Positions 46,518 to 57,115 of a DNA stretch of 64,000 nucleotides are shown piece after piece. The notes beneath the pieces are model-generated. The model saw only the letters and a list, made by a program, of their open reading frames with translations. It was not told the origin of the DNA and did not search any database. Source of the DNA: Gallionellales bacterium 39-52-133. Lineage in GTDB: Bacteria > Pseudomonadota > Gammaproteobacteria > Burkholderiales > Gallionellaceae. The position numbers and the translations under genes are program-made. Location of the stretch: the NCBI GenBank assembly GCA_002278935.1, contig NCJL01000003.1, forward strand, positions 186,001-250,000, read 5' to 3'. Numbering within the stretch: position 1 is the first letter of the stretch; each line of letters begins with the position of its first letter.

Positions 46518-47275
46518 GAATTGCATTGGGCGTGGAATACGACGGCAGTGCTTACTGCGGCTGGCAGAGCCAGCCGGATGGACGCACGGTACAGGATGTA
46601 GTGCAACTTGCATTGGGCCAAATTGCTGGCGAACTGATTTCTGTCATCGCAGCGGGACGCACGGATACCGGGGTGCATGCACTGGAACAGGTTATACACT
46701 TTGATACGCAAGCTCTGCGTCCGCTTACTGCCTGGGTGCGCGGCGTGAATGCCTTATTGCCATCAAATATTGCCGTGTTATGGGCGCATCTGGTTGACGA
46801 CGAGTTTCATGCGCGTTTTTCGGCGCAGGCGCGCAGTTATAGCTATTATTTGTATTGTCGCCAGGTTCGCAGTGCATTGCAACATGGCAAGGTCGGCTGG
46901 TTTCACCAGTCGCTTGATGTTGATAAAATGCGCGAAGCAGCGCAGTATTTGCTTGGGGAGCATGACTTTAGTGCCTTTCGCGCTTCGGCCTGTCAGGCCA
47001 AGTCGCCAGTCAAGAGCATGAATGTGCTGGATATACAGCAGCAGGGCGAGATGATTAGACTCGATCTGACGGCGAATGCCTTTTTGCACCATATGGTACG
47101 AAATATTGTGGGTTGTCTGGTATACGTCGGCAAAGGCAAGCATCAACCGCAATGGATAAAGCAAGTGCTGGAAGGGCGCGAGCGAAGTCAGGCTGCACCG
47201 ACGTTTTCGCCCGATGGCCTGTATTTGCGAAGAATTACCTATGATGCCAAATGGGGTTTACCCCAACTGAAGTGA
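46514..47275 (+). CDS. truA: tRNA pseudouridine(38-40) synthase TruA
   Basis: 253 residues. The catalytic Asp is in AAGRTDTGVHALEQVIHFDT, preceded by the opening RIALGVEYDGSAYCGWQSQPDGRTVQDVV. The later segment FLHHMVRNIVGCLVYVGKG is also diagnostic. It modifies U38-U40 in the anticodon arm of many tRNAs. It starts within the stop of the CbiQ-like gene and precedes trpF, the usual betaproteobacterial order. Confidence 0.96.
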   Translation: MRIALGVEYDGSAYCGWQSQPDGRTVQDVVQLALGQIAGELISVIAAGRTDTGVHALEQVIHFDTQALRPLTAWVRGVNALLPSNIAVLWAHLVDDEFHARFSAQARSYSYYLYCRQVRSALQHGKVGWFHQSLDVDKMREAAQYLLGEHDFSAFRASACQAKSPVKSMNVLDIQQQGEMIRLDLTANAFLHHMVRNIVGCLVYVGKGKHQPQWIKQVLEGRERSQAAPTFSPDGLYLRRITYDAKWGLPQLK

Positions 47276-47355
47276 ATTTCAGTTGTTGAGTACTTAAGTG
47301 AGTTTTTAACAACTGTTATTGTGGCGTCACCATGAAACACCAAAAAGCGGTAAGT

Positions 47356-47384
47356 TTGGCCTGCAACATGAATACATTTACAAT
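47356..47384 (+). promoter_or_regulatory. Candidate promoter of the trpF operon
   Basis: TTGGCC (47356-47361, 4 of 6) and TACAAT (47379-47384, 5 of 6) are 17 nt apart in the 150-nt gap between truA and trpF. An imperfect stem (CAGTTGTT at 47280 with AACAACTG at 47308) lies upstream of it. No trp leader peptide is visible. Confidence 0.45.
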
Positions 47385-47425
47385 GGCGGACTGGCTTTGC
47401 AATCAAACTGGGTTTCAATCTATAA

Positions 47426-48103
47426 ATGACAAGAATCAAAATCTGCGGCATTACTAGTCTTGAGGATGCGCTCGATGCTGTGCACAGCGGAGCTGATGCG
47501 CTGGGTCTGGTGTTCTACGACAAAAGCCCCCGTCATGTAGGCTTGCAGCTGGCTGCGCAAATTGTAGATGCCATTCCACCCTTTGTTACGCTGGTGGGGT
47601 TGTTTGTTAATGCAACCGAGGAGGATGTGCGATCAACAATGCATGCAGTGCCTCTCGATGCGCTGCAATTTCACGGTGATGAAACGCCCGCTTTCTGTGC
47701 GCAGTTTGGCCGGCCCTACTTGAAAGCGATTCGGGTCAAGGCAGGGATTGATTTGTTACAATATGCGACTGATTTTGCCGGGGCGCAGGGCTTGTTACTG
47801 GATACCTATGTTGACGGCATGCCCGGCGGTACAGGTTCTTCGTTTGACTGGGCGTTGATTCCTTATGATTTGCCACTTCCAGTCGTTTTGTCCGGTGGAT
47901 TAAATGCGGGCAACGTGGCGGAAGCCATCAGGAAAGTGCGTCCCTACGCAGTTGATGTTTCCAGCGGTGTGGAAGCAAGCAAGGGAATAAAGGATGCGGA
48001 AAAAATTGCTGCATTTGTCAACGCAGTGATCAAGGTAGACATGCAGTTATCCCTGCGCCCAGGGGAAATATTGCGGGGTCATCGAACAACTGTACGGAAG
48101 TAG
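47426..48103 (+). CDS. trpF: Phosphoribosylanthranilate isomerase
   Basis: 225 residues. TrpF isomerises phosphoribosylanthranilate in tryptophan synthesis. The opening [34 protein letters not shown] carries the catalytic Cys, and [42 protein letters not shown] segments complete the barrel (seen here as [16 protein letters not shown]). The C-terminal tail of about 15 residues after the last helix is longer than usual. trpB follows 59 nt downstream. Confidence 0.95.
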   Translation: MTRIKICGITSLEDALDAVHSGADALGLVFYDKSPRHVGLQLAAQIVDAIPPFVTLVGLFVNATEEDVRSTMHAVPLDALQFHGDETPAFCAQFGRPYLKAIRVKAGIDLLQYATDFAGAQGLLLDTYVDGMPGGTGSSFDWALIPYDLPLPVVLSGGLNAGNVAEAIRKVRPYAVDVSSGVEASKGIKDAEKIAAFVNAVIKVDMQLSLRPGEILRGHRTTVRK

Positions 48104-48162
48104 GTCAAAAATATAAAGATGCAGCAAAATTTTCTGCACGTATTATTAAAAGGTTAACAAGA

Positions 48163-49362
48163 TTGACTTACAACTATCCCGATAACTCCGGCCACTTTGG
48201 TCCTTATGGCGGCATTTTCATGGCGGAGACACTGATTCCCGCAGTGGAGGAGTTACGCCAGCAATATCTGCATTTCCGTGATGACCCGGCATTCAAGGCC
48301 GAGCTTGCCTACGAACTCAAACACTATGTCGGGCGTCCCAGCCCGATTTATCATGCCAAAAACTGGTCGGATCGATTAGGTGGTGCCCAGATATATTTGA
48401 AGCGCGAAGATCTTAATCATACCGGTGCACACAAGATCAACAATGCAATGGGGCAGGCGCTGCTGGCCAGGCGCATGGGCAAGAAACGCGTGATTGCCGA
48501 AACCGGTGCCGGCATGCACGGTGTCGCCTCTGCTACTGTGGCGGCCCGTTTTGGCATGGAGTGCATAGTGTACATGGGCGCGGAAGATATCCAGCGCCAG
48601 TCGCCCAATGTGTATCGCATGAAGCTGCTGGGCGCGACAGTGGTGCCGGTGGAGAGTGGTTCAAAAACGCTCAAGGATGCATGCAACGAGGCGATACGCG
48701 ACTGGGTAACAAATGTCGAAACGACATTCTACATATTTGGCACTGCTGCCGGCCCTCACCCTTACCCGATGATGGTACGCGATTTTCAGTGCGTGATTGG
48801 TAACGAAGCGAAAATCCAGATGCCGGAAATGATCGGGCGCCAGCCGGATGCCGTGATTGCCTGTGTCGGCGGAGGCTCCAATGCCATTGGCCTGTTTCAC
48901 CCTTATATCGAAGAAAAAAGTGTCAGAATAATCGGGGTGGAAGCGGGTGGTCACGGCCTCGCCGGAGGCCAGCACGCTGCGCCGCTAACATCCAACAGCA
49001 AGGTTGGTGTGCTGCACGGCAATCGTGTGTACCTGATGCAGGACGATAACGGCCAGATCGCTGAAACACACTCCATCTCGGCCGGCCTGGACTATCCCGG
49101 CGTGGGCCCCGAGCATTGCTGGCTGAAGGACACCGGTCGTGCAGAATACGTGGCCATCACAGACGATGAAGCGCTCAAGGCATTTCATGATCTGTGCCGT
49201 TTCGAGGGCATTATTCCCGCGCTGGAATCCAGCCATGCACTTGCGCATGCGGCTAAAATCGCGCCGACCATGGGCAGGGACCAGGTGTTGCTGGTGAACC
49301 TGTCCGGTCGCGGCGACAAGGACATCAATACCGTGGCACGACTTTCCGGCATCACTCTCTAA
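48163..49362 (+). CDS. trpB: Tryptophan synthase beta subunit
   Basis: 399 residues from a TTG at 48163 ([16 protein letters not shown]), with AAAGG about 9 nt upstream; no ATG fits the conserved start. The PLP lysine lies in [18 protein letters not shown], and [28 protein letters not shown] and [15 protein letters not shown] are unmistakable. It joins indole and serine to give tryptophan. trpA starts 7 nt after it and encodes the partner subunit. Confidence 0.97.
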   Translation: MTYNYPDNSGHFGPYGGIFMAETLIPAVEELRQQYLHFRDDPAFKAELAYELKHYVGRPSPIYHAKNWSDRLGGAQIYLKREDLNHTGAHKINNAMGQALLARRMGKKRVIAETGAGMHGVASATVAARFGMECIVYMGAEDIQRQSPNVYRMKLLGATVVPVESGSKTLKDACNEAIRDWVTNVETTFYIFGTAAGPHPYPMMVRDFQCVIGNEAKIQMPEMIGRQPDAVIACVGGGSNAIGLFHPYIEEKSVRIIGVEAGGHGLAGGQHAAPLTSNSKVGVLHGNRVYLMQDDNGQIAETHSISAGLDYPGVGPEHCWLKDTGRAEYVAITDDEALKAFHDLCRFEGIIPALESSHALAHAAKIAPTMGRDQVLLVNLSGRGDKDINTVARLSGITL

Positions 49363-49369
49363 ATTCATC

Positions 49370-50173
49370 ATGTCTCGTATAGAAAATAAATTCACAGCAC
49401 TCAAAAAGCAGGGCCGCAAGGCGCTGATCCCGTTTGTCACCGCCGGTGACCCTGATCCGAAGGTAACCGTGCCGCTGATGCATGCGCTGGTGGCAGCGGG
49501 TGCGGATGTGCTGGAGCTGGGTGTGCCGTTTTCCGACCCGATGGCGGACGGCCCAGTGATACAGCGCGCGTCTGAGCGCGCCTTGAAACACCATGTCGGT
49601 CTGCGTGATGTGTTGCAGATGGTGGCGGAATTCCGCAGCAAAGACACAGCTACTCCGGTGGTGCTGATGGGCTATGGCAATCCTATCGAGGCGATGGGGT
49701 GGAAAAATTTTGCACAACGTTGTGCCGAGGTGGGCGTGGATGGGGTGCTGACAGTCGATTTCCCGCCCGAAGAAAGCCATGACGCCTTCGAACATCTGCA
49801 GGCGCACGGTATTGCCCCTATCTTTTTGATTGCGCCAACAACCAATGAGGCGCGTATAGCACTGGTCGCCAAACTGGCGCGCGGATATGTGTATTACGTT
49901 TCGCTTAAAGGTGTGACCGGCGCTGGAAATCTGGATCTGTCGGATATCGCGCAGAAAATTCCGCAGTTGCGCAAACACATATCCATCCCGATTGGGGTGG
50001 GTTTTGGCATACGCGATGCGGAAACCGCACGTGCCGTTTCGGCCCTGTGTGATGGTGTGGTGGTGGGCAGTCGCATTGTGCAGGAAATTGAAAATTCAAA
50101 AGAAAACAAGATGCTGGAGAATGTTTCGACACTGGTAAAAGGATTGCGCCAGGCGATCGACTCGGGCAATTGA
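49370..50173 (+). CDS. trpA: Tryptophan synthase alpha subunit
   Basis: 267 residues. The catalytic Glu is in [23 protein letters not shown] and the Asp in [15 protein letters not shown]. The barrel continues with [33 protein letters not shown]. It splits indole-3-glycerol phosphate and passes indole to TrpB. accD follows 26 nt downstream in the same direction. Confidence 0.97.
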   Translation: MSRIENKFTALKKQGRKALIPFVTAGDPDPKVTVPLMHALVAAGADVLELGVPFSDPMADGPVIQRASERALKHHVGLRDVLQMVAEFRSKDTATPVVLMGYGNPIEAMGWKNFAQRCAEVGVDGVLTVDFPPEESHDAFEHLQAHGIAPIFLIAPTTNEARIALVAKLARGYVYYVSLKGVTGAGNLDLSDIAQKIPQLRKHISIPIGVGFGIRDAETARAVSALCDGVVVGSRIVQEIENSKENKMLENVSTLVKGLRQAIDSGN

Positions 50174-50199
50174 TCAAGTATGAAAGAGGAGAAATTTAT

Positions 50200-51081
50200 A
50201 TGAGCTGGTTCCAGAAATTATTACCGCCAAAAATCAAGCGCAGGGAAAGTGCCGACATCAAGAAAAGTGTCCCCGATGGTTTGTGGCACAAATGCCCGTC
50301 CTGTCAGGCTGTGTTGTATCACGCCGATCTGGAAAAGAACCTGAGCGTTTGCCCGAAATGTAATCACCATCATCGCATCACCGCGCGCACGCGCCTGGAC
50401 TGGTTGCTGGACAGTGAAGGCCGTTTTGAAATTGGTGCTGAAGTATTGCCGGTGGACACCCTTAAATTCAAGGATAGCCGCAAATACAGCGAACGCCTGA
50501 CCGCGGCCAAGCGCGATACCGGTGAAGATGACGCGCTGGTAGTGCATCAGGGCAGCATTCATGCGGTGCCGGTAATCGTGGCGGCATTTGAATTCAGCTT
50601 CATGGGCGGCTCGATGGGCTCGGTCGTGGGCGAGCGTTTTGTGCGCGGCGTGCAACTGGCAATCGAGCAAAAAATGCCCTTTATCTGCTTTGCCGCCAGC
50701 GGTGGTGCGCGCATGCAGGAAGGCTTGCTGTCGCTGATGCAGATGGCCAAGACTTGCGCGGCATTGACACAGTTGAGCGAAGCCAGATTGCCTTTTATCT
50801 CGGTGCTGACCGACCCGACCATGGGCGGCGTGTCCGCCAGTTTTGCGTTTATGGGTGACGTGGTGGTGGCAGAGCCCAATGCGCTGATCGGCTTTGCCGG
50901 TGCGCGCGTGATCCAGCAAACCGTGCGTGAAACCCTGCCTGAGGGCTTCCAGCGTGCAGAATTCCTGCTGGAACACGGTGCCATCGACATGATCGTGGAT
51001 AGACGCCAGATGCGCGATCAGCTCACGACGCTGATTACCCTGCTGAGCAAACAGCCGGCAGCCGTTCCGCTGGCAGCGTAA
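50200..51081 (+). CDS. accD: Acetyl-CoA carboxylase carboxyltransferase beta subunit
   Basis: 293 residues from the ATG at 50200 ([13 protein letters not shown]), which has GAGGAGAA just upstream; an earlier TTG at 50170 would extend over trpA's end and is rejected. The zinc ribbon is C-P-S-C and C-P-K-C ([12 protein letters not shown], then [10 protein letters not shown]). The carboxyltransferase core has [15 protein letters not shown] and [18 protein letters not shown]. It acts with AccA, which is not in the window. Confidence 0.96.
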   Translation: MSWFQKLLPPKIKRRESADIKKSVPDGLWHKCPSCQAVLYHADLEKNLSVCPKCNHHHRITARTRLDWLLDSEGRFEIGAEVLPVDTLKFKDSRKYSERLTAAKRDTGEDDALVVHQGSIHAVPVIVAAFEFSFMGGSMGSVVGERFVRGVQLAIEQKMPFICFAASGGARMQEGLLSLMQMAKTCAALTQLSEARLPFISVLTDPTMGGVSASFAFMGDVVVAEPNALIGFAGARVIQQTVRETLPEGFQRAEFLLEHGAIDMIVDRRQMRDQLTTLITLLSKQPAAVPLAA

Positions 51082-51114
51082 CAATTTTTGCCGGGTCATT
51101 AGCGAGTGCAGCAG

Positions 51115-52371
51115 ATGCCCAAGTCGTTGCAGGAATGGTTAACGCATCTTGAATCGCTGCATCCCCAAACCATCGCGCTCGGTCTTGAGCGCGTGGCCGA
51201 AGTCAAACAGCGACTTCAGCTTGCACCTGCATTTCCCATCATTGTAGTAGGCGGCACCAATGGCAAGGGCTCGGTATGCGCGATGCTTGAGGCCATGCTG
51301 CATGCGGCTGGCTATCGCGTCGGCTGCTACACTTCGCCTCATCTTCTTGCCTATAACGAACGTGTGCGTATCGCCAAACAACCGGTGAACGATGCCGAGT
51401 TGTGCGTATCTTTTGAACAGATCGAAGCGGTAAGGAGCGACATTGCGCTGACTTATTTTGAGTTTGGCACTCTGGCCGCGATGCAATGTTTTATCTCGCA
51501 TGAGGTAGAGGTTGCAATACTTGAAGTAGGTCTGGGCGGCAGGCTGGATGCGGTCAATGTGTTTGACAGCGATTGCGCGGTGGTGACGAGCATCGATATA
51601 GACCATACGGATTATCTGGGCGATACCCGCGAAAAAATCGCGTTTGAAAAAGCCGGTGTTTTTCGCGCTGGCAAAGTGGCTGTGTTCGGCGATACAGACA
51701 TGCCCGAGGCCATTGCCACGCAGGCAAAAAAAATCGGCGCGCAACTTTTCTGCCTCGGCAAACAGTTCAGTTTTAAAACTCATGATCTGCAGTGGGATTA
51801 TCAGGGTGAGACCAGGCGCAGCAGCCTGCCTTTCCCGGCATTACGCGGCGCGTATCAGCTGAACAATGCCAGCAGCGTACTGGCTGCACTGGATGTGTTA
51901 AAAGACAAGCTGCCGGTGAGTATGGCAGCGGTGAGACGCGGTTTGATGGAAGTTGAGTTGCCCGGACGCTTTCAGGTGCTGCCGGGCAAGCCCGTGATCA
52001 TTCTGGATGTGGCGCATAACCCCCATGCCGCACGTGCACTGGCGAAAAATCTGGCCGTTATGCCGCCCTTTCCCACGACCTATGGCGTGTGTGCAATGCT
52101 TAAAGACAAGGACATGGCGGGGGTGGTGCGCGAACTGCTGTGGCAGGTGGATGTATGGCTGGTGGCCGGCATTGCTGCGCCCCGTGGCGCCTCTGCAGAT
52201 GAGCTGGCTGCGGTAGTGAGCCAGGAGCTGATGGAAGGGGAGGTGAGGAGCTTCGCCACGGTTACCGGGGCATTGCATCATGCCTGTGAAGCGGCGGGCG
52301 AAAATGATAGAATTGTGGCCTTCGGTTCTTTCTATACGGTGGCGGAAGCGATGCGCGCAAAAATTGCGTAG
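51115..52371 (+). CDS. folC: Dihydrofolate / folylpolyglutamate synthase
   Basis: About 418 residues from the ATG at 51115; a GTG three codons earlier is possible. The ATP loop is VVGGTNGKGSVCAMLEAML, and TSPHLLAYNERVRI and LEVGLGGRLDAVNVFDSD mark FolC. A LDVAHNPHAARALA segment lies in the C-terminal ligase domain. It adds glutamate to folates. It sits between accD and the SPOR gene as in most betaproteobacteria. Confidence 0.95.
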   Translation: MPKSLQEWLTHLESLHPQTIALGLERVAEVKQRLQLAPAFPIIVVGGTNGKGSVCAMLEAMLHAAGYRVGCYTSPHLLAYNERVRIAKQPVNDAELCVSFEQIEAVRSDIALTYFEFGTLAAMQCFISHEVEVAILEVGLGGRLDAVNVFDSDCAVVTSIDIDHTDYLGDTREKIAFEKAGVFRAGKVAVFGDTDMPEAIATQAKKIGAQLFCLGKQFSFKTHDLQWDYQGETRRSSLPFPALRGAYQLNNASSVLAALDVLKDKLPVSMAAVRRGLMEVELPGRFQVLPGKPVIILDVAHNPHAARALAKNLAVMPPFPTTYGVCAMLKDKDMAGVVRELLWQVDVWLVAGIAAPRGASADELAAVVSQELMEGEVRSFATVTGALHHACEAAGENDRIVAFGSFYTVAEAMRAKIA

Positions 52372-52386
52372 CGGCAAGTTTCTGCA

Positions 52387-53082
52387 ATGGTGACTATGGT
52401 AAAACAAATTATTACTGACGAAGAGTCAAAACTTAAAAGACAAGCCCGCCGCCGCCTGATTGGTGCGATTGCGCTCACTGTGCTTGTGGTTGTATTGCTG
52501 CCCATGGTGCTGGACAGTGAGCCTCCTGCACCCCAGCAGGATATTGAGTTGCAGATTCCGGATAAAGACAAGGCGGGTGAGTTTGTGCCGAAGATGGTTT
52601 TGCCTCCGCTGAGTGCGGGCGAAGCCGCATCGCAGCCGGTTTCCGCTCCGGTTATTGCTCCGTTGCTGGATGTCAAGCCACTTCCTGTCCAGGCACCACC
52701 GTTAATTGACAACAAGCCGGCGACTGTTGCGCCGGCAATTATTGAAACCAAACCCGTTGTTGAGCAAAACATTCCAAAAGCAGATGTAAAGCCCAAGGCT
52801 GAAACCAAGCCTGCAAACAAGCCAGTGACGAAGCCGGCAGCCAAGCCTGTTACCAAGGCGCATTCCGGATTTGTAGTGCAGGTTGGTGCATTTGCCAATG
52901 CCGATGCCGCAAAAAAATTGCAGGAAAAATTACTCAAGCAGGGTTATGCCAGCTACACAGAAAAAATAGGCGATAAAACACGTGTGCGCATAGGCGACTT
53001 TACCACCCATGAGCAGGCCGAAAAAGTACGCCGTAAACTTGAAATACAGGGCATGCAGCCGAATGTGCTGAACCTCCACTGA
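52387..53082 (+). CDS. SPOR domain membrane protein (DedD-like)
   Basis: 231 residues. A short cytoplasmic start (KLKRQARRR) is followed by one membrane helix (LIGAIALTVLVVVLLPMVL), a Pro/Lys-rich periplasmic linker with repeated KPVT/KPA units, and a C-terminal SPOR domain (GFVVQVGAFANADAAKKLQEKLLKQGY to the end). SPOR domains bind denuded glycan at the division site. It shares one nucleotide with cvpA. Confidence 0.9.
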   Translation: MVTMVKQIITDEESKLKRQARRRLIGAIALTVLVVVLLPMVLDSEPPAPQQDIELQIPDKDKAGEFVPKMVLPPLSAGEAASQPVSAPVIAPLLDVKPLPVQAPPLIDNKPATVAPAIIETKPVVEQNIPKADVKPKAETKPANKPVTKPAAKPVTKAHSGFVVQVGAFANADAAKKLQEKLLKQGYASYTEKIGDKTRVRIGDFTTHEQAEKVRRKLEIQGMQPNVLNLH

Positions 53083-53573
53083 TGACCCAGTTTGATTACA
53101 TTGTCCTCGTCATTATTGTTTTATCGGTGTTGCTCGGTTGGTGGCGCGGGCTGGTGTATGAAATATTGTCGCTGTTAAGCTGGATAACATCATATTTTGT
53201 TGCCAAAGCATGGGTGGCAGAACTTGCGCCTTATATGCCCTCGGTGCTTGAGAGTGAGGCTTTGAAGAGTGCCGCCGCATTTATGGCAGCGTTTATAACC
53301 ACCCTGATACTGTGCGGTATTGCAGCGTGGGCGCTGAACAAGCTGATTAAATCTTTCGGGCTGGATTGGCGCACGGACGGGGTATTGGGCGCATTTTTCG
53401 GGTTTATGCGCGGCCTGATTCTGGTGCTGGTTGTTGTGCTGATTGCAGGCTTGACCAAGTTGCCGCAAACGCCGTTCTGGCGCGATGCGCTGTTAAGCAA
53501 GCCGCTGCAAAATGTGGCCATCGTGGTCAAGGATTTGTTACCTGATGAGATATCCCAGCGGGTTAGTTTTTGA
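53082..53573 (+). CDS. cvpA: CvpA family membrane protein
   Basis: 163 residues with four hydrophobic helices. The start TQFDYIVLVIIVLSVLLGWWRGLVYEILSLLSWI and the middle GFMRGLILVLVVVLIAGL with DRxxGxxFGxxRG-like spacing (TDGVLGAFFGFMRG) are typical of CvpA. The family is linked to colicin V export and cell-envelope stress, with no settled biochemical role. It precedes purF by 34 nt, a conserved pairing. Confidence 0.92.
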   Translation: MTQFDYIVLVIIVLSVLLGWWRGLVYEILSLLSWITSYFVAKAWVAELAPYMPSVLESEALKSAAAFMAAFITTLILCGIAAWALNKLIKSFGLDWRTDGVLGAFFGFMRGLILVLVVVLIAGLTKLPQTPFWRDALLSKPLQNVAIVVKDLLPDEISQRVSF

Positions 53574-53607
53574 ACGTTTCCTAATTTAATTTTAAGGATC
53601 AAGCAAT

Positions 53608-55134
53608 ATGTGTGGCATTTTAGGTGTAGTTGCGCGAAGCCCGGTCAATCAGTTGTTGTACGACGGGCTTCAGGTATTACAGCACCGCGGTCAGGATGCC
53701 GCCGGCATTGCCACGCTGGAAGGCAATACCTTCCATCTGCACAAAGGCAACGGTCTCTCTCATGACGTATTCCGTACCCGCAATATGCGCGGCCTGACAG
53801 GCAACGCCGGCATTGCACATGTGCGCTACCCCACGGCAGGCTCAGCGGTCGACCACAACGAAGCCCAGCCTTTTTATGTCAATTCGCCCTTTGGCATCGT
53901 GCTGGGACATAACGGCAACCTCACCAATACGCTGCAGCTGCAGAAGGAGTTGTTCCTCGACGACTTGCGCCATGTCAATACCAGCTCCGATTCGGAAGTA
54001 TTGCTCAACGTGCTGGCGCATGAATTGCAGCGCGAATGCAAGCAATTCCGCCTTGATGTGGGCGGCATTTTTGCCGCGGTAGCCAGCGTGCATAAGCGCT
54101 GTCGCGGCGCCTACTCCGTGGTCGCGATGATTGCGGGCTACGGCCTGCTGGCATTTCGCGACCCTTTTGGTATCCGTCCGCTGGTGATAGGCAGCAACCA
54201 GACCGAGCACGGAGCCGAGTATCTGGTGGCTTCTGAAAGTGTTGCGCTGGACACGCTGGGTTTCAAGTATATGCGCGACATCGCGCCGGGCGAGGCTGTG
54301 TTCATTGATTTTGACGGCAAGTTGCACAGCTTGCAGTGTGCAGCAGCGCCCACATTGGCCCCCTGTATTTTTGAATATGTCTATTTTGCGCGGCCTGATT
54401 CGGTGATGGATGGCACCTCGGTGTATGAAACACGCTTGAATATGGGCGAGTATCTGGCGGACAAGCTCAAGCGCGAGTGGGGCCAGCACGATATCGATGT
54501 GGTGATACCCATACCCGATTCCAGTCGACCCAGTGCGCTGCAACTGGCCAATCATCTGGGCATTTCTTTCCGCGAGGGTTTTGTCAAGAATCGCTATATC
54601 GGCCGCACCTTCATTATGCCCGGCCAGGCGCAGCGCAAAAAATCGGTACGCCAGAAACTCAACGCGATCAGCATAGAATTCAAGGGGAAAAATGTGCTGC
54701 TGGTGGATGACTCCATCGTGCGCGGCACCACCAGCCGCGAGATCGTGCAGATGGCGCGCGATGCGGGTGCGCGCAAAGTGTATTTTGCCTCTGCCGCGCC
54801 GCCGGTAAAGTTTCCCAACGTGTATGGCATCGACATGCCTTCGCGCCACGACCTGATTGCGACCGGCCGCACCGATGAGCAAATCTGCAGCGAAATCGGC
54901 GCAGACCGCCTGATCTATCAGGATCTGGATGATCTAAAGGCCGCCGTACGCAAATCCAATCCGGCCATTGAACGGTTTGACTGCTCCTGTTTTGATGGCA
55001 TCTATATCACCGACGACATTACACCGGAGTATCTGGACAGGGTCGAGGCCGCACGCGGTCATAGCAAAAAACTTGCGGTGCCGGATGAGGACCAGATGGA
55101 GCTCGATCTGGCGATGAGCAGTTCGTCGATGTGA
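53608..55134 (+). CDS. purF: Amidophosphoribosyltransferase
   Basis: 508 residues. The mature enzyme starts at Cys2 ([34 protein letters not shown]), the glutaminase nucleophile. The PRPP-binding loop is [26 protein letters not shown]. It makes 5-phosphoribosylamine, the first step of purine synthesis. It is followed by a terminator before metZ. Confidence 0.97.
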   Translation: MCGILGVVARSPVNQLLYDGLQVLQHRGQDAAGIATLEGNTFHLHKGNGLSHDVFRTRNMRGLTGNAGIAHVRYPTAGSAVDHNEAQPFYVNSPFGIVLGHNGNLTNTLQLQKELFLDDLRHVNTSSDSEVLLNVLAHELQRECKQFRLDVGGIFAAVASVHKRCRGAYSVVAMIAGYGLLAFRDPFGIRPLVIGSNQTEHGAEYLVASESVALDTLGFKYMRDIAPGEAVFIDFDGKLHSLQCAAAPTLAPCIFEYVYFARPDSVMDGTSVYETRLNMGEYLADKLKREWGQHDIDVVIPIPDSSRPSALQLANHLGISFREGFVKNRYIGRTFIMPGQAQRKKSVRQKLNAISIEFKGKNVLLVDDSIVRGTTSREIVQMARDAGARKVYFASAAPPVKFPNVYGIDMPSRHDLIATGRTDEQICSEIGADRLIYQDLDDLKAAVRKSNPAIERFDCSCFDGIYITDDITPEYLDRVEAARGHSKKLAVPDEDQMELDLAMSSSSM

Positions 55135-55249
55135 TTTTGCCGCGAGCGCGGCGTCGCTTGACACCTTCACATTGCGGATGTTAATTTTCGTCTGCGCCGA
55201 TTTGAGTAGCAGCTTGCGGGCGCATAATAAATACAGCTAAAGCGAGGGG

Positions 55250-55283
55250 AACCCGGTTTGGCGCAAGCTTGCCGGGTTTTTTT
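55250..55283 (+). terminator. Terminator between purF and metZ
   Basis: AACCCGG (55250-55256) pairs with CCGGGTT (55272-55278), and the run ends in TTTTTTT. The loop carries AAGCTT-type symmetry. It closes the purF transcript about 115 nt after the stop. Confidence 0.75.
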
Positions 55284-55331
55284 ATTTATTTCCGGGAAAT
55301 TTGATAATCCCCGAAGGAGAGAGAGTCTGCC

Positions 55332-56519
55332 ATGCCAAAAACATTAGATACGAAGAACGCCTACGAACTTGAAACGCTGGCAATACGCGCCGGTACCAAG
55401 CGCACCGAATTCAACGAGCACAGCGAAGCGCTGTTCCTGACTTCAAGCTTTGTGTTCGACAGTGCCGCGCAGGCCGCCGCGCGCTTTATCGGACAGGAGC
55501 CGGGTTATACCTATTCGCGCTTCACCAATCCCACCGTCACTATGTTCGAGGAACGCCTGGCCGCGCTGGAAGGTGCCGAGCAGTGTGTCGCCACTTCGTC
55601 CGGCATGTCGGCGGTGCTGGCGTGCGTGATGGGGCACCTCAAGGCGGGTGATCACATCATTGCGTCGCAGAGCGTGTTTGGCTCGATCATCAACCTGTTC
55701 AACAACGTGATCAAGAAATTCGGCGTTGAGACCACCTATGTGTCGGCCACCAATCCGGCCGAGTGGCAGGCGGCGATCAAACCCAATACCAGAATGCTGT
55801 TTCTGGAGACGCCATCCAACCCGCTCACCGAAGTGGCCGATATGGCGGCCATTGCAGCGGTGGCAAAAAGCTGCGGCGCGCTACTGGTGGTGGACAATTG
55901 TTTCTGCACACCTATCCTGCAACGCCCTCTGGATTTTGGCGCGGACATCGTGATTCACTCCGCCACCAAATATCTGGACGGGCAGGGCCGTGTGCTGGGC
56001 GGCGCAGTGCTGGGCAGCAAGAAAAATATGGAGAGCGTGTTCCAGTTCCTGCGCATCACCGGCCCGACCATGAGCGCCTTCAACGCTTGGGTGTTTTTAA
56101 AAGGCATGGAGACACTGAAGATACGCATGGACGCGCACAGCGCAAATGCGATGCAGCTGGCACAGTGGCTGGAGCAACAGCCGAATGTCGCGCGCGTGTA
56201 TTACCCCGGCCTGCCATCGCATCCGCAGCACGAGCTGGCGATGCGGCAGCAGAAAACCGGCGGCGGCATCGTGGCGTTCGAAGTCAAGGGCGGCAAGGAA
56301 GCAGCATGGCGCGTGATCGACAACACCCAAATGCTCTCCATCACCGCCAATCTGGGCGACACCCGCACCACCATCACCCATCCGGCCAGCACCACCCATG
56401 CAAGGATTACTCCGGAGGCGCGTGCGGCGGCTGGCATCAGCGATGGCGTGATCCGCATCGGCGTCGGGCTGGAAGCGGTAAGCGACATTCAGGCCGATCT
56501 GGCGCGCGGACTCAAATGA
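55332..56519 (+). CDS. metZ: O-succinylhomoserine sulfhydrylase
   Basis: 395 residues. It is a Cys/Met-metabolism PLP enzyme: the PLP lysine is in DIVIHSATKYLDGQGRVLGG and the cofactor ring in TSSGMSAVLACVMGHLKAGDHI. The C-terminal TTHARITPEARAAAGISDGVIRIGVGLE is typical. It makes homocysteine directly from O-succinylhomoserine and sulfide. Its place right after purF and the MetZ-like sequence support this over a cystathionine synthase. AGGAGAG precedes the ATG. It overlaps pncC by 4 nt. Confidence 0.92.
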   Translation: MPKTLDTKNAYELETLAIRAGTKRTEFNEHSEALFLTSSFVFDSAAQAAARFIGQEPGYTYSRFTNPTVTMFEERLAALEGAEQCVATSSGMSAVLACVMGHLKAGDHIIASQSVFGSIINLFNNVIKKFGVETTYVSATNPAEWQAAIKPNTRMLFLETPSNPLTEVADMAAIAAVAKSCGALLVVDNCFCTPILQRPLDFGADIVIHSATKYLDGQGRVLGGAVLGSKKNMESVFQFLRITGPTMSAFNAWVFLKGMETLKIRMDAHSANAMQLAQWLEQQPNVARVYYPGLPSHPQHELAMRQQKTGGGIVAFEVKGGKEAAWRVIDNTQMLSITANLGDTRTTITHPASTTHARITPEARAAAGISDGVIRIGVGLEAVSDIQADLARGLK

Positions 56520-57007
56520 TAGCGCTCGCCACGCAAGTGGGCGCTGCACTCAAGTCGCACGGCATGATGCTGGCGACGGCCGAGTCCTGCACCGGTGGCG
56601 GCGTCGCCAGCGCGCTGACCGAGATCGCCGGCAGCTCGGCGTGGTTTGAACGCGGCTTTGTTACTTACTCGAACCAGGCCAAGGTCGATATGCTGGGTGT
56701 ATCGACGGACACGCTTGCGCGCTTTGGCGCGGTGAGCGAAGCCACCGTGCGCGAAATGGTGGAGGGCGCATTGCGCAACAGTCAGGCGCATGTTGCACTT
56801 GCCGTCAGCGGCATCGCCGGGCCGGGCGGCGGCACAGTTGAGAAGCCGGTTGGCACGGTGTGGTTTGCTTGGGGCATCAAGAACGGCGCGCCCGTCTCAC
56901 GCCTGCATCTGTTGGCGGGCGACCGTGCGGAAATCAGGGTGCATGCTGTGCGTATAGCGCTGCAGGGCACGCTGGAGTTACTGTCCAAGGTGAGCGAAAG
57001 GGCCTGA
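56516..57007 (+). CDS. pncC: Nicotinamide-nucleotide amidohydrolase PncC (CinA C-terminal domain)
   Basis: 163 residues from the ATG at 56516, overlapping the metZ stop (ATGA). LATAESCTGGGVASALTEIAGSSAWFERGFVTYSNQAK and ALAVSGIAGPGGGTVEKPVGTVWFAW are the family hallmarks. It deamidates NMN to recycle NAD. It is often directly before recA; here about 6.4 kb of other genes stand between them. Confidence 0.93.
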   Translation: MIALATQVGAALKSHGMMLATAESCTGGGVASALTEIAGSSAWFERGFVTYSNQAKVDMLGVSTDTLARFGAVSEATVREMVEGALRNSQAHVALAVSGIAGPGGGTVEKPVGTVWFAWGIKNGAPVSRLHLLAGDRAEIRVHAVRIALQGTLELLSKVSERA

Positions 57008-57067
57008 GGTCGGGATAATCGAGTGCTGCCTGAGAGGACGCCAGGGCATCTGAATTTTTTGTAAGTA

Positions 57068-57089
57068 TTTGATTTTATTGAATATTTTA
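57068..57089. repeat. AT-rich intergenic motif, inverted copy D
   Basis: TTTGATTTTATTGAATATTT lies in the gap between the convergent pncC and EAL genes. The same core (TGATTTTATTGAATATTTT) occurs at 13012-13030 before the thioredoxin-fold gene. Both are close to the reverse complement of the copies at 18892 and 40471. Confidence 0.4.
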
Positions 57090-57115
57090 TATTTCAAAGC
57101 GTTGCTTTACTGGCT

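Noticed and set aside
55763..57007. 414-codon frame running through metZ into pncC
   Set aside because: The first 250 codons are a shadow of metZ. Only the part from the ATG at 56516 is the pncC gene.
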